This document shows positions 9,194 through 18,276 of a DNA stretch of 64,000 nucleotides, in pieces. The DNA lies in assembly GCF_000413435.1 (NCBI RefSeq), contig NZ_KE340327.1, forward strand, positions 71,667 through 135,666, given 5' to 3'. A model generated the notes under the pieces. The model saw nothing but the letters and a program-made list of their open reading frames with translations. It ran no database searches and was not told the DNA's origin. Within the stretch, counting starts at the first letter, position 1, and each line of letters opens with the position of its first letter. The stretch comes from Campylobacter ureolyticus ACS-301-V-Sch3b (GTDB taxonomy: Bacteria; Campylobacterota; Campylobacteria; Campylobacterales; Campylobacteraceae). The translations under genes were made by a program, and so were the position numbers.

Positions 9194-10769
9194 AAAATTA
9201 GCTTTATCACTGATTTTAGCTTTGGGTTTATCAACAGGGTTAAATGCTTCTACTTGCGATAAGAGAGCTTTTAATATCTCCATTACAGATACTGTAACTT
9301 TAAGTGATATATTAACTCAACTTTCCGATACATGTAATTTTAGTATAGTTGCTAAAGATGCTATTGCAGCAGAGGCCTTAAAGAAAGAGTTAGCTGGTGT
9401 TAGTATTAAAAATCTATCACTAAGAGAGGTTTTTAATATTTTAATAAATGAAAACAACTTAGGATATGAGTTTAACAATCAAGCTCTTATGGTTTCAGCT
9501 TTACAAACTAAAACTTTTAAAATTGATTATATAACAAGCATTAGAGAGGGTACTGCTATCTTAAAGGCTTCCACAGATTCATCTCCAAAAGAGTTTGATG
9601 CTGAAAGAAATAGCGAATTGCTAGATGAAAATGCTATAAGAACTACTGAAAAATTTGATTTTTGGGCAAATGTTGCTGAAGAGATAACTTATATTTTAAA
9701 TAGTGGAGCAGAAAAATATCAAGCTATTCCTCCTATTATAAATCAAAACGCAGGTTTAGTAACTGTAACAGCTACTAAAGCACAATTAAAAAGGGTTGAT
9801 GAGTATATAAAAGAGCTCCAAAGAAGACTAAAAAGACAAGTTATGCTAGATGTAACTATCGTTGAAGTTCAGTTAAGTAATAGTTATACCACTGGTATTG
9901 ATTGGTCTCAGTTTAAAATAGGGTTTGATACGTATATGGGTGGTAATCCTGATACACCTAGTAGATACAGAGCTGGTAATGCAGGAAGCTATGTCGTTGG
10001 TGAGGCAAAAGATGCTATAAATTCAGATACAGGTGATAAAATGACTTTAGTGGCATCTTCTTTAAAATCATCTAGTTTAAAGCGTGCTGTAAGTACTGGT
10101 TCTGGTTGGAGTATTGGTGCAAATTTAAACTTTAATATTGCAGGAGCTATAAATTTCCTAGAGCAAAAAGGTAAAACCAAAGTTATATCAAATCCTAAAG
10201 TAATGACTTTAAATAATCAGCAAGCGATTATTACAGTTGGTGACGTTATTAACTATATTTTAATTGAATCTAAAAATTCGTCTGACTCATCTACTACAGT
10301 TTCTGAAAATAGAAAAATGTATTCTACATTTATAGGAATTTTATTAAATATCACTCCTGAAATATCAGATCAAAATAAAATAATGCTTAGAATTAATCCT
10401 AGCCTTAGTGCTTTAAAATATTCAAAAGATAATATTAGAATTGAAGATACATTAGGAAATCCATTGCCAAGACAGATAGCACCAGATACAAAAGAAAAGA
10501 AGGTATCAACTGTTATAACTGTAAATGACGGTGATACTGTTATTTTGGGTGGTATGATAGCTCAAAGCAAAGATAAGCAAAATAATAATGTTCCGGTTTT
10601 AAGTGAAATTCCACTACTTGGAAATTTATTTAAAAGCACAGCTGATGTTTTATCAACAACAGAGCTTGTATTTATTATAACTCCAAGATTAATGGATAAT
10701 ACAAGTATTAATATGGCTGATTCTTTAAAAGAGCTAGGTTATTCAAAATCGCTTTATACATATGAATAA
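9177..10769 (+). CDS. ctsD: Secretin of the competence type II secretion-like system (CtsD)
   Basis: 530 aa. It forms the outer-membrane channel through which transforming DNA (or a pilus-like fibre) passes. Signal peptide at residues 1-24 (LALSLILALGLSTGLNA). An N-terminal secretin/TonB short domain includes TLSDILTQLSDTCNFSIVAK. The secretin core includes RRLKRQVMLDVTIVEVQLSN and the signature VILGGMIAQSKDKQ, then VPVLSEIPLLGNLFK and TELVFIITPRLM near the end. It overlaps the upstream PilP-like gene and ctsP by a few bases. Confidence 0.92.
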   Translation: MSKLTKKLALSLILALGLSTGLNASTCDKRAFNISITDTVTLSDILTQLSDTCNFSIVAKDAIAAEALKKELAGVSIKNLSLREVFNILINENNLGYEFNNQALMVSALQTKTFKIDYITSIREGTAILKASTDSSPKEFDAERNSELLDENAIRTTEKFDFWANVAEEITYILNSGAEKYQAIPPIINQNAGLVTVTATKAQLKRVDEYIKELQRRLKRQVMLDVTIVEVQLSNSYTTGIDWSQFKIGFDTYMGGNPDTPSRYRAGNAGSYVVGEAKDAINSDTGDKMTLVASSLKSSSLKRAVSTGSGWSIGANLNFNIAGAINFLEQKGKTKVISNPKVMTLNNQQAIITVGDVINYILIESKNSSDSSTTVSENRKMYSTFIGILLNITPEISDQNKIMLRINPSLSALKYSKDNIRIEDTLGNPLPRQIAPDTKEKKVSTVITVNDGDTVILGGMIAQSKDKQNNNVPVLSEIPLLGNLFKSTADVLSTTELVFIITPRLMDNTSINMADSLKELGYSKSLYTYE

Positions 10770-11574
10770 TTTTACTCTAATTAAGGATATTTTTGTCGAG
10801 AATGATAATATTAAAGATTTTGTCAATCTCGACAAATCAAATCTTGCGTATCATAAAATTTTAAGTGCTTTACAAAAACCGCTAAAGCTTATTCTTTTTT
10901 ATGGTAAGCCGGGAACTGGAAAGACTTTTTTACTTTATAAAATTAAAGAAGATTTAGAAGATAGGGTAAAAGTAGTTTTTTTTCCACAACCTTTTTTTAA
11001 TGAAAAAGAGTTTTTTCATGAGATGTATTTACAAATTTTTAATGAGGAACCAAAAGAGCTTGTAGATAGCTATGAAAGCTTCATGCGTATTTATAAAAAC
11101 AGCGATTTAAATACTGGCGAGCAGGTAGTAATACTGCTTGATGAAGCTCAGTTATACCCACCAGTTTTAATAGAAAAAATTCGTCTTATGGCTGATAGTA
11201 GGCTTTTTAAATTTCTTTTTACAGTGCATAAAACAGATGAAGAAGATGCTTTGGCAAAAGACTATTTTAAAACTAGAATTTGGTCAAGTATAGAGCTTCC
11301 TAATTCAACCTTAAGTGAATTAAAACTTTATATTGAAAAAAAACTTTTATTTCATAACTTTCATGCTTATTATTATCAGTATAATGATGATAATTTTAAT
11401 TTAATTTATCATCTAACTGATGGAAATTTAAGGAATTTAAATAAGCTTTTATTTAAAATTTACGAAATTTGTGAATATTATGAAGTAAATAAACCAACAG
11501 AAGTTAATGCATCAGGATTTAGTAATAAAATCATTGAAATGGCTGCTATTAGTGTAGGACTTATAAATGCTTGA
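10762..11574 (+). CDS. ctsP: ExeA/MshM-like AAA ATPase of the competence system (CtsP)
   Basis: 270 aa. Walker A FYGKPGTGKTFLLYKI lies at about residues 47-62 and Walker B VILLDEAQLYPP near 127-138. This is the AAA type found in ExeA and MshM, ATPases that assist secretin or pilus assembly. In C. jejuni the equivalent CtsP is a membrane-associated nucleotide-binding protein needed for natural transformation. Its start overlaps the ctsD stop and its end overlaps the next gene by 8 nt, so it is embedded in the operon. Confidence 0.88.
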   Translation: MNNFTLIKDIFVENDNIKDFVNLDKSNLAYHKILSALQKPLKLILFYGKPGTGKTFLLYKIKEDLEDRVKVVFFPQPFFNEKEFFHEMYLQIFNEEPKELVDSYESFMRIYKNSDLNTGEQVVILLDEAQLYPPVLIEKIRLMADSRLFKFLFTVHKTDEEDALAKDYFKTRIWSSIELPNSTLSELKLYIEKKLLFHNFHAYYYQYNDDNFNLIYHLTDGNLRNLNKLLFKIYEICEYYEVNKPTEVNASGFSNKIIEMAAISVGLINA

Positions 11575-12409
11575 ACATTTTGAAATTACAGAATTAGAAG
11601 AAAAATGGAATGAATATAATAAAAATAGAGGAAAATTATCTAAAAATTTAAGTTTTAAAAAATCAGTTGTTATAGCTTTTTTGGCTGCATCAGTTTTTTT
11701 AGGCTTAATATTTTGGCTTGTATTTTCTAATAAAAAAGACAATATTGAAGTAAAAACTGCACAAGCTTCAGTAAAAACTGAAACTTTGCCCAATGTAAAA
11801 AACATAGAAGTTGAAAAAAATAACAGTTTTAATAAAAAAGAGTCTAGCGATACAAGGGGTGAATTAAATTTTAATAATATAGGAATAAACTCTAGTGTTG
11901 ATGCTGGTGGTTTTATATTAAATAACACTTATGAGCAAGAAAAACCAACTATTTTTAAAGAAGAAAAGACCTTTTCTTCAATACCTAAAGATGAAATAAT
12001 TGACTTTGGAAATCCTCCAACGCCTCCACAAACGGTTTCTAATAGAAGTTATACCAAAGTTGAAAACACTCCTAAAAAAGGGAGAGTTATTATAAAAACT
12101 TCTCCTTTAAGAGTAAATAAAAATTCCCTCGAAGAGAAATTTTATGCAAGCAATGACATACTATATTCTTTAAAGCTTGCTCAAAATGCTTATGATAATA
12201 AAAGATATGATGAAGCTATTAAATGGGCATTAATATCAAATGAAATAGATAAAGATAGCGCAAAAAGTTGGATAATTTTTGCAAAAGCAAATTATAAAAA
12301 AGGCAATAAGCAAGATGCTTTAATAGCTCTTGAAAATTTCAACTCAAGAGTTTCTAATCCAGAAGTTATAGCCACAATTAAACAGATGAAAAATGGTGAT
12401 TTAAGATGA
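11567..12409 (+). CDS. Single-pass membrane protein with TPR-like C-terminus (CtsX-like by position)
   Basis: 280 aa. One transmembrane helix at about residues 28-50 (SVVIAFLAASVFLGLIFWLV) follows a short charged cytoplasmic tail. A low-complexity periplasmic linker (about 55-190) leads to two tetratricopeptide-like helical pairs at about 198-265 (SLKLAQNAYDNKRYDEAIKW, then SAKSWIIFAKANYKKGNKQD). C. jejuni has a one-pass membrane protein, CtsX, between ctsP and ctsE that partners CtsP; position and topology fit. MshN/GspB-type proteins pair with ExeA-type ATPases in other bacteria, which supports such a role. Confidence 0.7.
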   Translation: MLEHFEITELEEKWNEYNKNRGKLSKNLSFKKSVVIAFLAASVFLGLIFWLVFSNKKDNIEVKTAQASVKTETLPNVKNIEVEKNNSFNKKESSDTRGELNFNNIGINSSVDAGGFILNNTYEQEKPTIFKEEKTFSSIPKDEIIDFGNPPTPPQTVSNRSYTKVENTPKKGRVIIKTSPLRVNKNSLEEKFYASNDILYSLKLAQNAYDNKRYDEAIKWALISNEIDKDSAKSWIIFAKANYKKGNKQDALIALENFNSRVSNPEVIATIKQMKNGDLR

Positions 12410-12945
12410 GAGCTTTGATTTTTTTACATGTTTTTTTAAGCTTTATTTTTGCTATTGATGTATATGATATAAAAAATTGGAATGATGCTGGGAGTTATAA
12501 TAGAATTTGCTCACAAAGTGTCAGGGATTTTTTTGCAAAAACTCAAGATGAATCAATCGCTAATATTTATGCAAATGCATGTTTAAAAATGGATAAAATA
12601 AATGAGTTAATAATTCCCATGGTTATGCTCTATAAAACAAAAGAATCAAGAGAAAACGCATCTTTATATTCAACTATACTTTTTCAAAAAAAAATGTTAT
12701 ACTTAGCCTTAGTAGATGGGGTTGATATAAGCTATATTAGAACCCCTAAAGTTAATTATATTTTATCAATAGTGTTTGATAAATATGTAACTGGTGATTA
12801 TCAAAAAAATGGTGAAGCCTATAGGATGGCTTTAGGCGATAAGAGCTATTGTGATCTTTTAGTAAATGATGAAAACGGTGTTAAACAACTTGTTATAGCT
12901 ATTTATGAAAATGATAAATTAAGCTCTATAAAAAAATATTGGTGA
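12406..12945 (+). CDS. Secreted hypothetical protein of the competence operon
   Basis: 179 aa with a signal peptide (MRALIFLHVFLSFIFAIDVY) and no other recognised motif. The mature part is mainly predicted helical, with cysteines at CSQSV, NACLK and SYCDLL. It overlaps the upstream gene by ATGA and ctsE follows 7 nt later, so it is expressed with the competence machine. I recall only one gene between ctsP and ctsE in C. jejuni, so this may be an additional or split-off component. Function unknown. Confidence 0.75.
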   Translation: MRALIFLHVFLSFIFAIDVYDIKNWNDAGSYNRICSQSVRDFFAKTQDESIANIYANACLKMDKINELIIPMVMLYKTKESRENASLYSTILFQKKMLYLALVDGVDISYIRTPKVNYILSIVFDKYVTGDYQKNGEAYRMALGDKSYCDLLVNDENGVKQLVIAIYENDKLSSIKKYW

Positions 12946-12952
12946 ATAGTTT

Positions 12953-14713
12953 ATGAGCACAGCAGAACAACTTGAAAATCATATTATAAATGTATTAATT
13001 CAGCAGCAAATTATATCCCCAGATGCAAGAGAAGAAATCGCTGAAAAAATGGACATAGGCCTTACATTAGGTGAGGTTTTAATAGGTGATAATTATGTAA
13101 GTGATACTGACTTATCTTTTCTTCTTGCTGATATTTATAGAAAAGACAAAATAACTCTTGAGGAAATTGAAGAAAAGTTTTTTATTAATAAACAAACTTT
13201 TTTAGAAAATTTTGCCAAAAAATTTAATATGGTTTATATTAATTTAAATGAAATCGATATAGACTATAGAATTTCTGAAAGAGTTTCATTAAACCAGCTT
13301 AAAAGGTTTAAGGCTTTACCTATAAAAGAAGATGATTTAAATATTTATGTAGCTTTAAAAGAGCCATTTGATATAAATGCTCAAGATAGGGTTCAAGCAC
13401 TTTTTAATAGAAAGCTTTTAAAGGTAGTTATAAGCGATCCAGAACAAATAGATAGATACCTATCAAAAGTTGAGCTTGCTGAAAGCATTAAGGGTATTGT
13501 TGCTGATATTAGAAAAGAGCTTAGTAGTGTTGGTGAAGAAGCTGTAGATAGTAGTAATAGCTCTGGTATTTTAAATCTAATAGAAACTATTGTAAAACAA
13601 TCAATCAAGCTAAAAGGTAGTGATATTCATATCGAGCCAACTGAGACAAACTGTATAGTAAGAACTAGAATTGATGGCATGCTTAATGAAATTTTTATAT
13701 TTGATAGAGATATTTATCCTCCACTTGTTTCAAGGTTGAAACTTTTATCTAATATGGATATAGCAGAGAAAAGAAAACCTCAAGATGGTAGGTTTTCTTT
13801 AACTGTTGGTGAGAAAGAATATGATTTTCGTATCTCAACTTTACCTATTGTAAATGGTGAATCTACAGTTATGAGAATTTTGGATAAATCTAAAGTTTTA
13901 ATAAGTCTTGATAAGCTTGGTATGCATCCTGAAAATTTGAAGAAATTTAATGCTGCAATGCATGCACCTTATGGCATTATTTTGGTTACTGGTCCTACAG
14001 GTAGTGGTAAAACAACTACTTTGTATGCTGCACTTAATGATATGAAGAATGTTACGACTAAAATTATTACAGTTGAAGATCCGGTTGAGTATCAGCTAAA
14101 TATGATTCAACAAGTTCATGTTAATGAAAAAGCAGGTCTTACATTTGCTAGTGCACTTAGATCTATTTTAAGACAAGACCCTGATGTTATAATGATAGGT
14201 GAGATTAGAGATCAAGAAACTCTTAGGATTGCTATTCAGTCAGCCTTAACTGGTCACTTGGTATTTTCAACACTTCATACAAATGATGCTGTTAGTTCAA
14301 TACCAAGAATGGTTGATATGGGTATTGAGCCATATTTAATAAGTGGTGCAATTACAGCAATTGAGGCTCAAAGACTTATTAGAAAACTTTGTCCTAAATG
14401 CAAACAACCTGTTACTTTGCCAAAGAGTATGTTAGATAAAATAGAAAAATATTTACCAGAAAACTATTCTTTTTATAAGGCAACTGGATGCGAAGAGTGT
14501 GCAGGTAGTGGATATGTTGGAAGAGAAATGATAAGTGAGGTTCTGACTATTAGTGAAAAATTACAAAGTTTAATAGCATCAGGTGCTACAAAAGAAGAAA
14601 TGAGTAAAGTTGCCTATGATGAAGGCTTTATTGATATGTTCCACGACGCTATTTTAAGGGCGGCAAGGGGCGTTACAAGTGTAGAAGAAGTTTATAGGGT
14701 GGCTAAAGAGTAA
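12953..14713 (+). CDS. ctsE: GspE/PilB-family ATPase CtsE
   Basis: 586 aa. This hexameric cytoplasmic ATPase powers assembly of the pseudopilus/DNA-uptake machine. It has an N-terminal MshEN-type domain. The catalytic core has Walker A GPTGSGKTTTLYAAL (about residues 346-360), the Asp box ITVEDPVEYQL, Walker B DPDVIMIGEIRDQET and the His box GHLVFSTLHTND. A C-terminal four-cysteine zinc site (CPKC about 60 residues after the His box, then CEEC) marks the assembly-type GspE/PilB branch. The stop overlaps the ctsF start by one base. Confidence 0.94.
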   Translation: MSTAEQLENHIINVLIQQQIISPDAREEIAEKMDIGLTLGEVLIGDNYVSDTDLSFLLADIYRKDKITLEEIEEKFFINKQTFLENFAKKFNMVYINLNEIDIDYRISERVSLNQLKRFKALPIKEDDLNIYVALKEPFDINAQDRVQALFNRKLLKVVISDPEQIDRYLSKVELAESIKGIVADIRKELSSVGEEAVDSSNSSGILNLIETIVKQSIKLKGSDIHIEPTETNCIVRTRIDGMLNEIFIFDRDIYPPLVSRLKLLSNMDIAEKRKPQDGRFSLTVGEKEYDFRISTLPIVNGESTVMRILDKSKVLISLDKLGMHPENLKKFNAAMHAPYGIILVTGPTGSGKTTTLYAALNDMKNVTTKIITVEDPVEYQLNMIQQVHVNEKAGLTFASALRSILRQDPDVIMIGEIRDQETLRIAIQSALTGHLVFSTLHTNDAVSSIPRMVDMGIEPYLISGAITAIEAQRLIRKLCPKCKQPVTLPKSMLDKIEKYLPENYSFYKATGCEECAGSGYVGREMISEVLTISEKLQSLIASGATKEEMSKVAYDEGFIDMFHDAILRAARGVTSVEEVYRVAKE

Positions 14714-15960
14714 TGAAAAATTTTGAAGTTGAATATGTGAAAGATGGTAAGAGACAAAAAATGTTTGTTAAGGCTGATAATAAAGCATCAGCTCAAAACA
14801 TAGCAAAAAGACAAAGAAGTGGAACTATTCTAAAAGTTGGAGAGACAAAAAATGCTCCTGCTAATATTGGCTTAAATGACTTAGCCGCAAATATTACTAG
14901 GCTTTTAGGGGTTGGTGGTAAGATAAAAATTCCACTTATGGTTGCTTCTGTTAGACAACTTGCAGTTATGACAACAGCTGGAATTTCAATTCACGATAGT
15001 ATTAAGGAAGTTGCAAATTCAACAGAAGATCAAAGATTAAAAGAAATTTTTACTTCTATGAGTGATGATTTAAACTCAGGTCTTAGCTTAACTGAAGCAT
15101 CTAATAAATTTAAACACGAGCTTGGTGATGTTTTTATAGCTATGGTAAGCCTTGGTGAAAGCACTGGTAATATGGCTGAAGCATTGACAAAATTATCAGA
15201 AATGATGCAAGAATTATGGGATAATAGACAAAAGTTTAAAAAAGCTATGCGTTATCCTATCACTATTTTAATAGCATTAGCTGTTGCATTTGTTGTTTTA
15301 ATGCTTTTTGTTGTGCCTAAATTTAAAGAAATTTTTGATGAGTTAGGTGCAAAACTTCCACTTCCTACAAGAATTCTTTTTTCTATTGAAAGTGTTTTAA
15401 GCAATTATGGCTTGTATGTTTTAGGTGGATTGATAGCTACAATATTTGGCATAAGATATATGCTTAGAAACAATGACGAGTTTAAAAAAGGTTGGGATAA
15501 GTATATTTTAAAAGTTTATCTGTTTGGAAAAATCATATTTTTCTCAACAATGTCAAGATTTACTCTTATTTTTACAGAACTTGTAAGAGCTGGTATTCCA
15601 ATAGCTGACTCACTTGATACAGCAAATAAAATGGTTGATAACCAAACTTTAAAAGTAAAACTTGGAACTGTTAAAGTTGCAGTTCAGCAAGGTGTAAGCT
15701 TAACTGATGCTTTTAGAAACACTGAAATTTTTGAAAGCATGCTTATACAGATGATTAGCGCGGGTGAACAAAGCGGTAGTTTGGATACTATGCTTAAAAA
15801 TGTCGCTGATTATTATAAAATGAAATTTAACGATATTATAGATAATATTTCAAGCTATATAGAACCACTTTTACTATTTTTTATGGCTTGTATGGTATTG
15901 CTTCTTGCTCTTGGTATATTTATGCCTATGTGGGATTTGGGAAGCGCTGTTAAAAACTAA
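14713..15960 (+). CDS. ctsF: GspF/PilC-family platform protein CtsF
   Basis: 415 aa, normal length for the polytopic inner-membrane platform on which CtsE acts. Two T2SSF domains are visible. The first runs from about residue 75 (VASVRQLAVMTTAGISIHDS) to a membrane helix ILIALAVAFVVLMLFVVPKF. The second contains FTLIFTELVRAGIPIADSLD and ISAGEQSGSLDTMLKNVADY, ending in a helix with PLLLFFMACMVLLLALGIF. It is the last gene of the operon; a perfect inverted repeat follows the stop. Confidence 0.94.
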   Translation: MKNFEVEYVKDGKRQKMFVKADNKASAQNIAKRQRSGTILKVGETKNAPANIGLNDLAANITRLLGVGGKIKIPLMVASVRQLAVMTTAGISIHDSIKEVANSTEDQRLKEIFTSMSDDLNSGLSLTEASNKFKHELGDVFIAMVSLGESTGNMAEALTKLSEMMQELWDNRQKFKKAMRYPITILIALAVAFVVLMLFVVPKFKEIFDELGAKLPLPTRILFSIESVLSNYGLYVLGGLIATIFGIRYMLRNNDEFKKGWDKYILKVYLFGKIIFFSTMSRFTLIFTELVRAGIPIADSLDTANKMVDNQTLKVKLGTVKVAVQQGVSLTDAFRNTEIFESMLIQMISAGEQSGSLDTMLKNVADYYKMKFNDIIDNISSYIEPLLLFFMACMVLLLALGIFMPMWDLGSAVKN

Positions 15961-15963
15961 AAT

Positions 15964-15988
15964 AATTTGGGTAAATTTTACCCAAATT
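15964..15988. terminator. Inverted repeat after the competence operon
   Basis: AATTTGGGTAAA (15964-15975), one base, then its exact reverse complement TTTACCCAAATT (15977-15988). It begins 4 bp after the ctsF stop. No strong T-run follows (CAACCATTTT), so it may be an imperfect terminator or an mRNA-stabilising hairpin. Confidence 0.5.
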
Positions 15989-16049
15989 CAACCATTTTAA
16001 AAGATTATTTTGTTAAAATAGTATCTTATTTTTTTAAAAGGATTTTGCT

Positions 16050-18272
16050 ATTTTAAGAGAGATTATTTTTATTATTCTGGCAGCTTTATCTGTTTTTTTG
16101 GAAATTTCAACTATTTCTTTAAATTCTCACATGGTAGGTAGTTTAGGAGCATTTTTAGGAAAGTATAATATCTATATTTTTGGATATTTTGCTTATATTT
16201 ATCCTATTATATTAATTATTCTTATTTATTTTTCTTTTAAAAACATTAAAAATTTTACCGCAAGATTAGTTGAGTTAATTAGTGGATTAAGTTTGCTATT
16301 TTTTACTATTTTAATAGCTCAAGCGACTATTTTTTCTACAAATAAAGGACTTATTGGACAGGCAATAGTTATATCTTTAAAAGATATGATTGGAAGTGCT
16401 GGAATGTGGGTTTTTATAGTAATGATGTTTGTTTTATCGCTTGTTTTAATATTTGAAGAAAAAATAACAACTATTATTAAAAAATCATTCATAACACCAA
16501 AAAAACATCTAGAAATTATGATAAACTCAAAACAAGAAAATGATGAAATTCTAGATGATATAGACAGGCCAAAAGAAAATGAAATTTTAGAAAAAGACAA
16601 TCAAGAAATAGATTTAACTTTAGAAAAAGAAGATAGCAAAACAACAAAAGAAAATTCAATCTTAAATAAAACAGAACAAACAAATGAAAAAGGAAAGACT
16701 TTAAATTTAGAGCCCATAAATTTAAAAACCACTATCTTAGAGCCAGAAATTTCAAGTGAAAATAAAAATTTTTCAAAAAAACCTAAAAATTTAAACAAAG
16801 TTGAGCATTTAAAAGAAGTTGCTGAAAATAAAAAACTATTAGATCAATTAGACAAAGGTGAAAGTATTAAAGTAGTTGATTTTAAACTCCCAAGTTTAGA
16901 TTTTTTAAACGATCCTCCAAAGATATCAAAAAATATAGATGAGGAAGAAATCGATCAAAAAATTTATGATCTTCTTGATAAGCTTAGAAGATTTAAAATA
17001 GATGGTGATGTTGTTAGGACTTACTCAGGTCCAGTTGTTACAACCTTTGAGTTTAGACCAGCTGCAAATGTAAAAGTTAGTAAAATTTTAAATTTAGAAG
17101 ATGATTTGGCAATGGCCTTAAAGGCAAAAACCATAAGGATTCAAGCCCCAATTCCAGGAAAAGATGTAGTTGGTATTGAAATTCCAAATAAAAATATTGA
17201 AACTATTTATTTAAAAGAAATTTTACAAAGTGAAATTTTCAAAAAAGCCTCAAGTCCTCTTACCATTGCACTTGGCAAAGATATAGTTGGACAGCCTTTT
17301 ATAACAGATCTTAAAAAACTTCCTCATTTACTAATTGCAGGAACTACTGGAAGTGGAAAAAGTGTTGGTATAAACTCAATGCTTTTAAGTTTGCTTTATA
17401 AAAACTCACCAAAAACTTTAAGATTGATTATGATAGATCCTAAAATGCTTGAATTTAGCATCTATAATGACATACCGCATCTTTTAACTCCTGTTATAAC
17501 AGATTCAAAAAAAGCTTTAATTGCTTTATCAAATTTAGTAAGTGAAATGGAAAGACGATATAAAATTATGGCACAAACTAGCACTAAAAATATAGAAAGC
17601 TATAATCAAAAAGCCATTAAAAATAATTTTGAAACTTTGCCTTATATAGTTGTCATAATAGATGAGCTTGCAGATTTAATGATGACAAGTGGCAAAGATG
17701 TTGAGTTTTACATTGCTCGTTTAGCTCAAATGGCAAGAGCAAGTGGAATTCATCTAATAGTTGCAACACAGCGCCCAAGTGTAAATGTTGTAACAGGTTT
17801 AATTAAAGCAAATCTTCCTTCAAGAATTAGCTTTAGAGTAGGGCAAAAAATAGATAGTAAAGTCATTTTAGATCAAATGGGGGCTGATAGTTTATTAGGG
17901 CGAGGAGATATGCTTTTTACCCCTCCATCAAACACTGGACTTATTAGACTTCATGCACCTTTTGCAACTGAAGAAGAAATTTTAAAAGTAGTAGAGTTTT
18001 TGAAATCCCAAGGTCCAGCTATTTATGATGATAAGTTTTTAGAAGAAACTAGCAGTGAAGAAAACAAACAAAAAATTGATGATATTGAGCTTGATGAACT
18101 TTATGAAGAAGCAAAAGAGATAATTTTAACAGATGAAAAAACTTCTATTAGCTATCTTCAAAGAAGGCTTAAAATAGGCTATAACAGAGCAGCGACTATT
18201 ATTGAGCAACTCGAAGCCATGGGAGTTTTAAGTGAAATTAATGCCAAGGGTCAAAGAGATATTATAAGGTGA
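16050..18272 (+). CDS. ftsK: DNA translocase FtsK
   Basis: About 740 aa. FtsK pumps chromosomal DNA through the division septum and works with the single recombinase XerH in this group. N-terminal membrane segments, a long Lys/Glu/Asn-rich linker (about residues 160-265), then a motor with Walker A AGTTGSGKSVGINSML and Walker B YIVVIIDELADLMM, and a C-terminal gamma winged helix (SISYLQRRLKIGYNRAATII). The start is odd: the first ATG/GTG/TTG codon in frame is TTG at 16098, which would cut off the first membrane helix (REIIFIILAALSVFLEIS). The frame is open from 16038, and AAAAGGA stands 8 nt before ATT 16050, which I take as a rare AUU start. ftsW follows 4 nt after the stop. Confidence 0.9.
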   Translation: MLREIIFIILAALSVFLEISTISLNSHMVGSLGAFLGKYNIYIFGYFAYIYPIILIILIYFSFKNIKNFTARLVELISGLSLLFFTILIAQATIFSTNKGLIGQAIVISLKDMIGSAGMWVFIVMMFVLSLVLIFEEKITTIIKKSFITPKKHLEIMINSKQENDEILDDIDRPKENEILEKDNQEIDLTLEKEDSKTTKENSILNKTEQTNEKGKTLNLEPINLKTTILEPEISSENKNFSKKPKNLNKVEHLKEVAENKKLLDQLDKGESIKVVDFKLPSLDFLNDPPKISKNIDEEEIDQKIYDLLDKLRRFKIDGDVVRTYSGPVVTTFEFRPAANVKVSKILNLEDDLAMALKAKTIRIQAPIPGKDVVGIEIPNKNIETIYLKEILQSEIFKKASSPLTIALGKDIVGQPFITDLKKLPHLLIAGTTGSGKSVGINSMLLSLLYKNSPKTLRLIMIDPKMLEFSIYNDIPHLLTPVITDSKKALIALSNLVSEMERRYKIMAQTSTKNIESYNQKAIKNNFETLPYIVVIIDELADLMMTSGKDVEFYIARLAQMARASGIHLIVATQRPSVNVVTGLIKANLPSRISFRVGQKIDSKVILDQMGADSLLGRGDMLFTPPSNTGLIRLHAPFATEEEILKVVEFLKSQGPAIYDDKFLEETSSEENKQKIDDIELDELYEEAKEIILTDEKTSISYLQRRLKIGYNRAATIIEQLEAMGVLSEINAKGQRDIIR

Positions 18273-18276
18273 GATT

